Part shown: piece by piece, positions 23,742-31,919 of the stretch
How the letters are laid out: every line of letters begins with the position of its first letter
How positions within the stretch are numbered: the first letter of the stretch is position 1
NCBI RefSeq assembly: GCF_029626145.1
Contig: NZ_JARUBJ010000002.1
Coordinates: 5,677,501 to 5,741,500 of the forward strand
Direction of reading: 5' to 3'
Length of the DNA stretch: 64,000 nt
Origin: Micromonospora sp. WMMD961
GTDB lineage: Bacteria; Actinomycetota; Actinomycetes; Mycobacteriales; Micromonosporaceae
Program-made: the position numbers and the translations under genes
The notes under the pieces: generated by a model
Told to the model about the DNA's origin: nothing
Database searches by the model: none
What the model saw: the letters and a program-made list of their open reading frames with translations, nothing else

Positions 23742-26700
23742 TCAGGCACCGAACACCTCCGCGTGGGTCAGCCGGGCGTCACCGGGCCGCCAGTCGGTGA
23801 CCGCGATCGCCACGTACCGCCCGGAGGCCCTGGTCGAGATGGTGGTCTCGGGTCGCGGCTTCGGCACCGAGGCGACCGCCACGTAGTCCAGTCCGTCGGC
23901 AGAGGTGGCCACGGTGATCGGCCGCCGCCGACCGGGGGTCCAGGTCAGGCGGACCGAGGCCAGATCGTGGAGCGATCCGAGGTCGATCACCAGTCGGCCG
24001 GTCGGGCCGGGTTGCCAGGCGGTACCCGGGTCGCCGTCGACGGCGGCCGACGGGTCGGTCATGCCAGCCGGGAGTGGTGACGTCGGGTAGGTCGTCCGAG
24101 ACCGGGCCAGGTCGCTGGTCGGCGTCACCGTCCCACCCGGGAACGCGACGTCCCGGCTGCGTCCGGCGGGCACCGTCACCCGCCGTCGGGCGCCGCCGGC
24201 CGCGGACTCCAGCTGCACCACCACGATGTGCGCGGCGGGTGCGGTGATCCGGACGCGGTGCGAGTCGGTGACGTCGAACCGGGTACCGGCGGGAATCGCC
24301 TTCGCGGGCCGTGCCGCGGTCGCGGTGAACCGGGGCGGCTCGACGCGTGCGGAGGCGGCGGCGAGGTCGACCTGGTAGTCGGTGGTCCCGGGTCCGGTGA
24401 CCTGGCTTCCGTGGTACAGCCGCAGCGCGTCGTGCTGCGGAAGCGTGACGGCCGCCGTCGTGATGTCGTCGCCGGAGAGGTTGAACAGGCTCAGGTATCC
24501 GTCCGCGTCACTCACCCGCAACGCCTCCGGACCGCCGCTGGGCAGGGTTCGGGACGCCGCGGCGGCCAGGGCCGACCTGTTCGCGCCCGCGTACCCCTCG
24601 ATGATCAGCCGGGTGCTGCCGGTGGCCGGTCCGCTGGACAGGGTGACGGTGGTGGCGGTCACGGTGATCGGATTCTGGCCGTTGTGGACCACCAGGCCCG
24701 CTCGTCCGTCGACGTCCAGCCAGGAGCCGGCGATGGTCGGGCTGTCCGGCACAACCGCCGCGTCGCTCCAGGTGGTGCCGTCCAGAGAGGTCTGGATGGC
24801 GTACCGGGTGCCGTACGCGGCCTCCCAGTCCAGGCGTACGCCGCTGACGTCGGTGGCCTCGCCGAGGTCGACGGCGAGCCAACTGTCCGGTCGGCCGCGT
24901 TCCTCCCGGGCGACCGCCCAGCGGGTTCCGGGGTTGCCGTCGGTCGCGCGCGGTGCCGGATAGGCGGGGTCGGCGGACGAGGCCGTGGTGGGCCGGCCGG
25001 TGGCGAGGTCGACCCCGTTGGCGTCGAGCACGGCGAACGCGAACAGCGAGTAGCCGTACTGGTTGGCGGGAGATCGGCCGAGCATCCGCACGTACCTGGC
25101 TGGACGAGACGCGAAGCTGATCTGGTCGGTTCCGCCGTCGCCGACGCCCTGTTGTCCAGCCAGGGTGACGGACCCCTGTTCGCCGGTGAAGGTACGGGTG
25201 CCGGTGAGCCCGGGTACGCCGGGCATGTCCAGGTTGAACAGGGTGAGCGCGCCCTCGTCGGCACCGATGCCGGTGGTGGCGTACACGACCGTACCGGTGG
25301 GCAGCGTGACGTATCCGGCGGTGCCGTCGGCGACGCGCAGGACGGTGGCCGTGGCGTCGACACCGTCCCGGGCCGCGGTGTACTCGGCGGAGGCTCGGCC
25401 GAGGACCGGTGCGGACTGCCGCGGCAGCAGCGACGCGGCCCGCGTGTCGAACAACCAGTTGTCGTGGGCGGGGGCCCACTGGAACGACACGAACCCGGTC
25501 TTGCTGACCGCCGCGGCGAACGCGGCCGGGGTCTGCTGGGCGGTCAGGCCGGCCTGCTCCCCGAAGTCCCGGGTGCCCGCCGCGGCGGTGAAGAAGGTCT
25601 TGCTGTCAACCGGCTTGACCACGCCGCCGTTGGCTGCCCGCCAGGCGTGGAAGAGGTAGCTGATCGCGACCTCGGCCCGCGCCTCGGGCTCGTACTTCGG
25701 TTCGCCGCTGAACTTGGTGAGCCGGTACTCGGGCGGGTAGTTCAGGTATGGCATGAGCCGGTCGGCCAGGTCCGCCTCGGCCCGGGCCGCGTGCCGGTCG
25801 CCCCGGACCTGCGCGAGGAAGGCGAGCGGCAGGACGTCGCGGCCGTAGAGGTGGTAGCGGTCCGCGACCATCGGCATGAACGGCTCTCCGGCGTCGCTGG
25901 CCATCAGTCGCATGGTCCGCCACAGTTGGTCGCCGTTGGGCTGCCGGGTGAGGGCCTCGGGGAGCGGCTGGCCGGCCGTCAGGAAGTGCGCGGCGGTACG
26001 GCCCGCCGTACGCCAGAGTTCTTCCTGGTAGTGCGGCCCGAAGGAGCCGTGGTTCTCGACCATGAAGGTGTCGTAGATGTTGTGGGCGGTGTTCCACTCG
26101 GCGACCGGCCGCCCCTCGACGATGGCGGGGTTGGCGCGGTCGGCCGGAGGTAGCCCGGTCGCGTTGATCGTCCACGTCAGAAACCGCTCGCGCCACGCCG
26201 CTGCTGCGGGGTCGTCCGTCGCCCAGGCCAGGCCGGGCGCGATCGCCTGGGCGTAGACGCCCATCTCTTCGAGCTTGGTGTCACCGACCCAGCCACCGGT
26301 GAGGCCGTTCGGCGTCCAACTGCCACTCAGCGGGTCGTTACCGGTGCCGAGGGAATGGGCGTACGCGGCCTGGCCGCGGGCGATGCGGTCGACGTTGTCG
26401 CGGGTCACCTCGTCCAGTTCGGCCCAGAGTAGCCGGGCGGCCAGGATGAAGTACAGCTCGAAGGTGCTGTCCCAGAAGAGCTTCTGCCCCCACTCGGTGC
26501 CGCCGGCGAGTCGGTTGGTAGCGGCGTACCGCCGGATGGTGGCGAGGGTGCGGCCGTGCAGGGTGTCCCGGTCGACGCCTGCCGCCGCCGGGTCGTACCC
26601 GGGCGAGGTGAGCAGGACCGCGTTGCCGAGGACGACCGCGAACCTGAAGTCCGCGAGGCGGTACGCGTTGATCGCCGGATCCCATTGCTCCTCCGACCAT

Positions 26701-26888
26701 CGAGTGTGGGCGAGCAGGAGCGCGTGGTAGGTGTTGGCGACCGGGTCAGTGGCTGCGGCCGGTGACGTGGTGGCGGCTGGCGCGGCCTGGGCGGTGGCGG
26801 CGGGTCGGGCGATGGCGAGTCCAGCGCCGACGGCGCCGCCAAGGATGAGGAGCCGACGCCTGCTCAATTCGAATTCGGATATGTCCAT
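23742..26888 (-). CDS. Tat-exported multidomain protein with two discoidin (F5/8C) domains
   Basis: 1048 residues from ATG at 26888, which has AAGGA five bases upstream (a GTG at 26909 would place that site inside the gene). Twin-arginine signal SRRRLLILGG at 9-18. Residues about 60-450 are helical with conserved aromatic/His/Asn clusters (WGQKLFWDSTFELYFILAARLLW, WNTAHNIYDTFMVENHGSFGPHY), consistent with an alpha/alpha toroid as in polysaccharide lyases or GH families. Beta-rich domains follow, with discoidin-like modules at about 640-790 (ATDGNPGTRWAV, WLAVDLGEATDVSGVRLDW) and 915-1045 (AVDGDPGTAWQP, LVIDLGSLHDLASVRLTW). The likely role is extracellular carbohydrate degradation. The exact family is not recognised. 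A LacI-type operator lies upstream. Confidence 0.75.
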   Translation of the reverse strand: MDISEFELSRRRLLILGGAVGAGLAIARPAATAQAAPAATTSPAAATDPVANTYHALLLAHTRWSEEQWDPAINAYRLADFRFAVVLGNAVLLTSPGYDPAAAGVDRDTLHGRTLATIRRYAATNRLAGGTEWGQKLFWDSTFELYFILAARLLWAELDEVTRDNVDRIARGQAAYAHSLGTGNDPLSGSWTPNGLTGGWVGDTKLEEMGVYAQAIAPGLAWATDDPAAAAWRERFLTWTINATGLPPADRANPAIVEGRPVAEWNTAHNIYDTFMVENHGSFGPHYQEELWRTAGRTAAHFLTAGQPLPEALTRQPNGDQLWRTMRLMASDAGEPFMPMVADRYHLYGRDVLPLAFLAQVRGDRHAARAEADLADRLMPYLNYPPEYRLTKFSGEPKYEPEARAEVAISYLFHAWRAANGGVVKPVDSKTFFTAAAGTRDFGEQAGLTAQQTPAAFAAAVSKTGFVSFQWAPAHDNWLFDTRAASLLPRQSAPVLGRASAEYTAARDGVDATATVLRVADGTAGYVTLPTGTVVYATTGIGADEGALTLFNLDMPGVPGLTGTRTFTGEQGSVTLAGQQGVGDGGTDQISFASRPARYVRMLGRSPANQYGYSLFAFAVLDANGVDLATGRPTTASSADPAYPAPRATDGNPGTRWAVAREERGRPDSWLAVDLGEATDVSGVRLDWEAAYGTRYAIQTSLDGTTWSDAAVVPDSPTIAGSWLDVDGRAGLVVHNGQNPITVTATTVTLSSGPATGSTRLIIEGYAGANRSALAAAASRTLPSGGPEALRVSDADGYLSLFNLSGDDITTAAVTLPQHDALRLYHGSQVTGPGTTDYQVDLAAASARVEPPRFTATAARPAKAIPAGTRFDVTDSHRVRITAPAAHIVVVQLESAAGGARRRVTVPAGRSRDVAFPGGTVTPTSDLARSRTTYPTSPLPAGMTDPSAAVDGDPGTAWQPGPTGRLVIDLGSLHDLASVRLTWTPGRRRPITVATSADGLDYVAVASVPKPRPETTISTRASGRYVAIAVTDWRPGDARLTHAEVFGA

Positions 26889-26903
26889 GGTGGTCCTTCG
26901 GTG

Positions 26904-26917
26904 TGACAACGTTGTCA
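26904..26917 (-). promoter_or_regulatory. LacI-family operator
   Basis: TGACAACGTTGTCA is a perfect 14-bp palindrome with the central CG typical of LacI-type sites. It is 16 bases upstream of the discoidin protein's start, overlapping where transcription should begin, so it would repress until a sugar inducer is bound. No lacI-like gene is within the window. Confidence 0.75.
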
Positions 26918-26996
26918 GACAGACTCCGACGATCGTTTCCGGATGTCAAGACCAACGCGGTCGCCTCAGGGATGCGGCCGGCGGGCTCCGTTACCG

Positions 26997-27869
26997 CTAG
27001 CCGGGCGGGGGCGTGTCACCGTCGTGAACGGGGTTGGACGGGCGGTGGAGGCGCTTGATGAGCAGCGCGGTCAGGATCAGGGTGGCCAGCACGGCCAGGA
27101 GCAGCGCCGGGCCGATGCGGTCGAGGGTGTCGGCCAGGGTGTGCTGGAGCGTCGACGCCGCCTGGATCACCGGGTCCTGCAGGGCGTCGCGGCGGCCGGC
27201 GGCGAGCCGTAGCTCGTACCAGCCGTACCAGGCGACGTAGCCGCCGGCGACCAGCAGCACCAGGCCACTGAGGCGGGGCACCAGCGCGCCGGCGACGCGC
27301 AGCCGGGCCACCAGGCCGTCCCGCAGCAACGCCACCCCGAGCGCGGCGACCGCGACCACCAGCCCCATCCCGAGCGCGTACGCACCGAAGAGTGCCAGCC
27401 CCCGTCCGGTCGAGCCGGCCTGAAGGCTGGTCACCACGATCGCCAGGAACGGCGCGATGGCACAGCCGAGCGACGCCAACGCGTACACCGCGCCGAAGAT
27501 GGCCATCGACGGCCAGGACCGGGTCAGCCGGGGCGCCCGGGCCGACCAGCCGGGGGCGGGCAGTCGCCGGCCGGCGAGCAGCCAGCAGCCCGCCACCAGC
27601 AGCAGCACGCCCAGCGTCACGGTCAGCCACGGCAGCCGGGGCCGCAGCCAGCCGGCCAGCGGCGCGAGCGCCAGGCCGAACGCGCCGAAGACCAGCACGT
27701 ACCCCACGGTCAGCCCGGCCGCCGCGGTGAGCGCGCGGCCGACCGCGCCGCGGGTGTCCGACGCCCCGGCGACCAACAGCGAGAGGTACGCGGGCAGCAA
27801 CGCGAAGCCGCACGGGTTGACCGCGCCGAGCATGCCGGCGGTCAGCGCGAGCACCAGCGCGGCGGTCAC
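26997..27869 (-). CDS. ccdA: Cytochrome c biogenesis / thiol-disulfide transporter CcdA
   Basis: 290-residue membrane protein of the CcdA/DsbD-beta family, carrying electrons from cytoplasmic thioredoxin across the membrane. Six transmembrane helices in the first about 220 residues; active cysteines are Cys20 (AVNPCGFALLPAY) and Cys136 (ASLGCAIAP). A seventh hydrophobic segment near 255-275 and a hydrophilic tail extend the C-terminus beyond the minimal CcdA. GTG start at 27869 overlaps the stop of the TlpA-like gene (GTGA), so the two are translated together and the lipoprotein is its probable redox partner. Confidence 0.9.
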   Translation of the reverse strand: MTAALVLALTAGMLGAVNPCGFALLPAYLSLLVAGASDTRGAVGRALTAAAGLTVGYVLVFGAFGLALAPLAGWLRPRLPWLTVTLGVLLLVAGCWLLAGRRLPAPGWSARAPRLTRSWPSMAIFGAVYALASLGCAIAPFLAIVVTSLQAGSTGRGLALFGAYALGMGLVVAVAALGVALLRDGLVARLRVAGALVPRLSGLVLLVAGGYVAWYGWYELRLAAGRRDALQDPVIQAASTLQHTLADTLDRIGPALLLAVLATLILTALLIKRLHRPSNPVHDGDTPPPG

Positions 27870-28474
27870 GCCCCGGCCAGGGCGGCGACCCGGGCGCTGA
27901 GCGCCTCACCGTCCAGGAATCCCTGGTGGACCACCTTGCCGGTCCGGTCGACGATGACGAAGATGCTCTGCTCGGTCACCTTGAACCGCTTCCAGAGCAC
28001 GCCCTTGCGGTCGTCGACCTGGATCGTCCCGGCCAGGTCGAACTCGGTGACGAACTCCTTCATGGCCCGCTGTTCGCCCAGTCCGGCGACGCCGACGATC
28101 GGCACGGTGTCCCGGTACTTCGGCGCGATCTCGGCCACCGTCCATGCCTGACTGGCGCAGGTGGCGCACCAGGGCGCCCAGAACCACAGCACCACCGGCT
28201 TACCGGCGAACTGCGCCGCGTCGAACGCGGCACCGGTGAGGGTGGTCCCGGTGAAGCGCAGGACGTCCGGAACCTGGGCCGGGGCTGTGGGCGGCACGCT
28301 GGTCGCGGCGCCCGTCGGCGCACCGGTCACGGTCGGGGCCGGCCCGGTGGCAGTGGGCCCACCCGGCGCGGTGCCGGTGCAGGCCGCAACGCCGAGCAGG
28401 GCCACGACGAGCGCCCCGGCGGTGAGGGCGAGGCGCAGGTGCCCGGCCGCCGCCCTAGCCATGCCCATCCGCAT
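27866..28474 (-). CDS. TlpA/ResA-like thioredoxin-fold lipoprotein
   Basis: 202 residues from ATG 28474, chosen because GGAG is six bases upstream; ATG 28486 and TTG 28498 are in frame but weaker. The signal ends in GVAACTG with lipidated Cys32. A Pro/Thr/Gly linker (33-65) leads to a redoxin domain: VPDVLRFTGTTLTG, then LWFWAPWCATCASQA with Cys103-Cys106, and IFVIVDRTGKVVHQGFLDG. This is the extracytoplasmic thiol reductase layout of TlpA/ResA/CcmG proteins. It would take electrons from CcdA (overlapping gene) and reduce cytochrome haem-site cysteines or other surface disulfides. Confidence 0.9.
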   Translation of the reverse strand: MRMGMARAAAGHLRLALTAGALVVALLGVAACTGTAPGGPTATGPAPTVTGAPTGAATSVPPTAPAQVPDVLRFTGTTLTGAAFDAAQFAGKPVVLWFWAPWCATCASQAWTVAEIAPKYRDTVPIVGVAGLGEQRAMKEFVTEFDLAGTIQVDDRKGVLWKRFKVTEQSIFVIVDRTGKVVHQGFLDGEALSARVAALAGA

Positions 28475-28496
28475 CGGGATCTCCATTCTCGTTCGC

Positions 28497-28538
28497 AAGG
28501 GACCCCTCCTATACCTGAGGCGTTAGGAAGGGTCCCTT
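28497..28538. repeat. Inverted-repeat hairpin, family B (copy 1)
   Basis: AAGGGACCCCTCCTA (28497-28511) pairs with TAGGAAGGGTCCCTT (28524-28538) over 15 bp with one mismatch. The GGAAGGG core recurs in the hairpin at 33370. It lies between the NuoF-like stop and the TlpA-like start on the minus strand, so it may reduce read-through within the redox cluster. Confidence 0.75.
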
Positions 28539-28540
28539 CC

Positions 28541-30007
28541 TTACTCCGCCTTGGCGAGGCGCAGCGCCAGCTCCGGGCACACCTTGACCGCCTTCAGCGC
28601 ACCCTCCCGCAGCCAGGTCGGCACCGGGGTGGCCGGGAAGGCCGGGTATCCGTTCGCGTCCAGCCGGATGAAGTCCGGTACGACATGCGCGCAGAGGCCG
28701 TGCCCGTCGCAGCGCGACCAGTCCAGGGTGAGCTTCTGCGGGTTCGCGTCCGGCGCGCCCGGCAGCCCCATCACGCCCTTGACCCGTCGGCCGCAACCGT
28801 CGCCGGTGCTGTGCAGCCGCAGGTCCTCGGCGAAGACCTCGATCGCGGAGAGCGCGAACCGGGCGGTACCGTCCGGGTGGCTGCACGCGCCCCGGCCCCT
28901 CACCTCGCCCGCGGCGGCCCGCACCACGTCCGCCGGTTGGCTGCCGGCCACGGCCAGGTCCACCGCGCGGGCGAGGTCCGGCAGGCCCATCTTGCAGGGT
29001 CCGCACTGGCCGGCGGACTCCCCGGCCAGGTAACGCACCACCTGCGCGGCCTCACCGAGCGGGCAGGTGTCGAGCCCGACCGGGACGATGATGCCCGCGC
29101 CGAGGGTGCCGCCGACCGCGGCCAGACCCTTGCGGGACACCTCGGCCTTCTCCGCCGCCTCCGGGGTGATCCACTTGCCGTGGTAGCCGCCCATCAGGAT
29201 GCCCTGCACGTCCGGGACCTCGCACAGGTCGAGGACGTCACGCAGCGGCATGCCGGCGGTGCACTCCACCACGGCCGGTCGGCCCGCCGCGCCGGTCACG
29301 GTGAGCAGCACGGTGCCCGGCTCGTCGTCGGTGCCGAGCGCCGCGTACTCGTACGGGCCGAGTCGCGCGCCGATCGCGAGCTGGGCGTACGTCTCGGCGT
29401 TGGACAGCAGGGTGGGCAGACCGCTGACCCCGGAGTCGCTGGAGCGCTTCTTGGTGCCGGGAGGGATGTGCGGCAGCCCGTTGATCCCGTTGACGAGTGC
29501 GCCGCCCTCACCGGAGATGAACCGGTGCGGCACGGTGACGATCGTCGTCATCACCGGCATCCGGCGCTCTTCGAGTGCCTCCATCAACGAGTCCCGGCCG
29601 ACCCCGTCGTCGGCGACCCCGATGACGATCTCGTCGGCGTCCAGCGCGTACGCGGCCAGCGCCGCGCCGTCCAGGATCAGGTGCGGTGCGCGGGTCAGCA
29701 GCACCTTGTCCTTCCAGCTGGCCGGCTCACCCTCGGTGGCGTTGACCACCACGACGGCGGCGAGGTCCTGCCGTTCGCAGGACTCCAGCACGGCCCGCAG
29801 TTTGCGGGCGAACGGGAAACCCGCCCCGCCCTTGCCCTTGAGCTGCATGCCCTCGGCGAGGCGGAGCAGTTGCGCCGGCTCCATCGGCCCGATCGGACCG
29901 TGCACCTCCTCATGGGCGGCCAGGTCGAGCCGACCGTACTCGGCGAAGCCGGCGGTGAGCCGCGGCTCACCCACGCAGGCCACCGGTGGCACAGCCGTCC
30001 GCATCAC
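28541..30007 (-). CDS. NuoF-like NADH:acceptor flavoprotein with C-terminal ferredoxin
   Basis: 488 residues. The FMN/NADH fold of complex I subunit F is present: GKGGAGFPFARK (about 58-69) and NATEGEPASWKD, then the SLBB-like region (PAVVECTAGMPLRDVLDLCEVPDVQGILMGGYHG) and the [4Fe-4S] site ESAGQCGPCKMG. The C-terminal about 60 residues add a small ferredoxin: CDGHGLCAHVVPDFIRLD with a distal CPE. It lacks NuoE and NuoG partners. It overlaps the ferric-reductase-like membrane gene by four bases (ATGA), implying NADH to FMN to FeS to membrane haem electron flow. I recall this pair from other actinomycetes; the physiological acceptor is unknown. Confidence 0.85.
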   Translation of the reverse strand: MMRTAVPPVACVGEPRLTAGFAEYGRLDLAAHEEVHGPIGPMEPAQLLRLAEGMQLKGKGGAGFPFARKLRAVLESCERQDLAAVVVVNATEGEPASWKDKVLLTRAPHLILDGAALAAYALDADEIVIGVADDGVGRDSLMEALEERRMPVMTTIVTVPHRFISGEGGALVNGINGLPHIPPGTKKRSSDSGVSGLPTLLSNAETYAQLAIGARLGPYEYAALGTDDEPGTVLLTVTGAAGRPAVVECTAGMPLRDVLDLCEVPDVQGILMGGYHGKWITPEAAEKAEVSRKGLAAVGGTLGAGIIVPVGLDTCPLGEAAQVVRYLAGESAGQCGPCKMGLPDLARAVDLAVAGSQPADVVRAAAGEVRGRGACSHPDGTARFALSAIEVFAEDLRLHSTGDGCGRRVKGVMGLPGAPDANPQKLTLDWSRCDGHGLCAHVVPDFIRLDANGYPAFPATPVPTWLREGALKAVKVCPELALRLAKAE

Positions 30008-31605
30008 TTCGCCTCACCCCGCAGCCCGGCCCAGTACGCCCCGTCCACCGCGTCGGCGCTGGCCTTACGGCGCTTGGCGGAGCGGCCCTCACCGGCGGCC
30101 CGCTTGGCGCGACGCGAGGCCAGGTCGACCAGCGTCGGCGTGTCGTCGACCGGCGGCACCTCGTCCGGCACGTACCGGGCCGGCGGACGCCAGTAGTCCG
30201 GCTCCTCCGGCAGGTCGTCCTCCGCGCTGTGCCGGCCGCTGCCGCTGCGCGGCGTCGCCGAGATCGGGCTGCTGGAGATCGGCTCGGCGGAGACCGGGCC
30301 GGCGGAGATCGGCTCGGCGGCCTGCCACCGGCGCGGGCTGTCCCACGGCTCCTCGGGCTCGGCCGTCGACAGCGGCGGAGCCGAGTACCGGCTCTCCTCG
30401 TCCTCGCGGCGGGACCGGCGGCTGGTCCGCTCGGCGGCCGGCCCGTCGGCGCGTCGCCGGCCGCTCGGAGCCTCCTCGTCCCGGGTACGCGAGCCACGCC
30501 GCCGGGCGACCGGCTCCAACTCCTCCTCGTCGCGCCGGCGGGTGTCGGTCTCCTCGACCCTGCGGCGGGTCGACCGGCGGGTGGTGGGCTCCGCCTCGTC
30601 GCGCCGGCCCCGGGACGAACGTTCGGTGTCGCGGCCGGCGGCCGGCTCCTCGTCGCGTCGGCGTCGGCTCGGCCGGGTGGGCTCCACGAGGGAGCCGGGC
30701 TCGGGCACCACCGGGACGGTGAACCGTTCGGGGTCCCGCCGTGCGGCCGGTGCGGCCCAGGTGGCGGTGGTGGTGTCCGCCCAGGCGGGACGCTTCTCCG
30801 CGGCGGAGTTGCTGCGTCGACCCAACCCGGCCAACAGCGACCGGGCGGCCTTCGCGTCACCGGCCCGGCCGGCCATCGCCGCGTTGCGCGCCGCCGCCTG
30901 GTGCTGTTCGCGGCTGCGTCGACCGAGGCTGACCGAGAGCCGCACCAGCAGGGCCAGCACGACCAGCAGGATGCAGCCCAGGTAGCTGAACATCACCCAG
31001 GGCGCTGCGGCCCGTCCGGCGTTGAGGCCGTGCAGCACGGCAAAGGGCCAGGCCAGGTACGCGACGGAGTGCAGGGCGCGCCACAACCACTTCGGACCGA
31101 CGTCGGCGAAGCGGGCCCGGATGATTCCGGTCCAGATGACGCTGACCATGAGCAGGGCGGCGACCGTGCCGAGCCCGACGTACAGCCCTCGGCCACCGAC
31201 GAACGGCACCAGGGCGTCGGTCGCCGCCGCCCGGCCTGTGGCGATCTTGGTGAGGACGTGGAATCCGAGCCCGGCCACGCCCAGCACGCCGGTGGCGCGG
31301 TGCGCCGACTGCATCAGCACCCGGTGCGGGATGCGCAGCACCAACCGGTCGGTGGCGAGCAGACCGAGCATCACGGTAAGGCTCAACGCCACCAGGGAGA
31401 TCACCCCGGCGAAGAACTCGGTGAAGAAGAAGCCGTACGCGTACGCCTTCTGCCCGGCGCCGGTCAGCATGACCGCCGCCCAGAGCGCGGCGAGCGCCGA
31501 CGCGATCAGCATGGCGGCCGCCGGCCGCGAGGGGGTTCGCACCCCCCGACTGCTGGCGCTGGTCCGGACGGTGGCCGCCTTCTTGTCCTGCTGTGCCCGG
31601 GCCAT
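30004..31605 (-). CDS. Ferric-reductase-like transmembrane protein with long charged tail
   Basis: 533 residues from ATG 31605 (GAGGAG close by; GTG 31637 is an alternative). Residues about 30-265 contain six membrane helices with His pairs suited to b-type haem: HRVLMQSAHRATGVLGVAGLGFHVLT and LWRALHSVAYLAWPFAVLHGLNAG. This matches ferric-reductase-like/MsrQ-type domains. The C-terminal half (270-533) is a disordered, Arg/Glu/Asp-rich low-complexity region with many RRR-DEE blocks and no FAD/NADPH domain, so the reductant must come from another protein, the NuoF-like product of the overlapping gene. It heads the redox cluster that ends with ccdA. Confidence 0.85.
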   Translation of the reverse strand: MARAQQDKKAATVRTSASSRGVRTPSRPAAAMLIASALAALWAAVMLTGAGQKAYAYGFFFTEFFAGVISLVALSLTVMLGLLATDRLVLRIPHRVLMQSAHRATGVLGVAGLGFHVLTKIATGRAAATDALVPFVGGRGLYVGLGTVAALLMVSVIWTGIIRARFADVGPKWLWRALHSVAYLAWPFAVLHGLNAGRAAAPWVMFSYLGCILLVVLALLVRLSVSLGRRSREQHQAAARNAAMAGRAGDAKAARSLLAGLGRRSNSAAEKRPAWADTTTATWAAPAARRDPERFTVPVVPEPGSLVEPTRPSRRRRDEEPAAGRDTERSSRGRRDEAEPTTRRSTRRRVEETDTRRRDEEELEPVARRRGSRTRDEEAPSGRRRADGPAAERTSRRSRREDEESRYSAPPLSTAEPEEPWDSPRRWQAAEPISAGPVSAEPISSSPISATPRSGSGRHSAEDDLPEEPDYWRPPARYVPDEVPPVDDTPTLVDLASRRAKRAAGEGRSAKRRKASADAVDGAYWAGLRGEAK

Positions 31606-31919
31606 CTGCTCCTCGATCGTCTCGCGGCGGCGTACCACCGGCCGACCCCTGCTCCCCCATCCAGTACGGACGGACGGGGCGCGCGGATCACCGGTCGCGA
31701 AAAATTTCTGGGTTGGGATCGAACCGAGTGACCCCGCCATGCGTTGTGCTCTCCCGCAATCCGAGGCGCAGCGATGAGCATCCATGCGTTGACAGTGCTT
31801 GCAACACGCTTGTAATCTTTCGGCAAATTTCAGCAGGGGTTGCAAGATTCGAGCAGCCCGACGGCGACCCGCCGCACCACCTCCCCCCACCCCCACCCCC
31901 GCTCCCGTCAGGAGTCCCG
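31606..31919. other. Divergent intergenic region between redox cluster and amylase
   Basis: Contains the amylase promoter and repeats (listed separately) on the right. The left part, with an AT-rich patch near 31700 (GAAAAATTTCTGGG), is a likely place for the leftward redox-cluster promoter, but I find no clear hexamers. Confidence 0.5.
31789..31816 (+). promoter_or_regulatory. Amylase promoter with TTGCAA-type direct repeats
   Basis: TTGACA at 31789-31794 and TGTAAT at 31811-31816 are 16 bases apart, the best consensus promoter in the window. GCTTGCAA (31797-31804) and GCTTGTAA (31808-31815) form a direct repeat of period 11 inside it, and TTGCAAG recurs at 31840-31846. CTTGCA-type repeats are the known targets of MalR repressors in Streptomyces amylase and maltose genes. 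Confidence 0.75.

Noticed and set aside
24228..26153. 641-residue plus-strand frame inside the discoidin gene
   Set aside because: Antisense artefact; Gly/Val/Arg-rich with no start signal.
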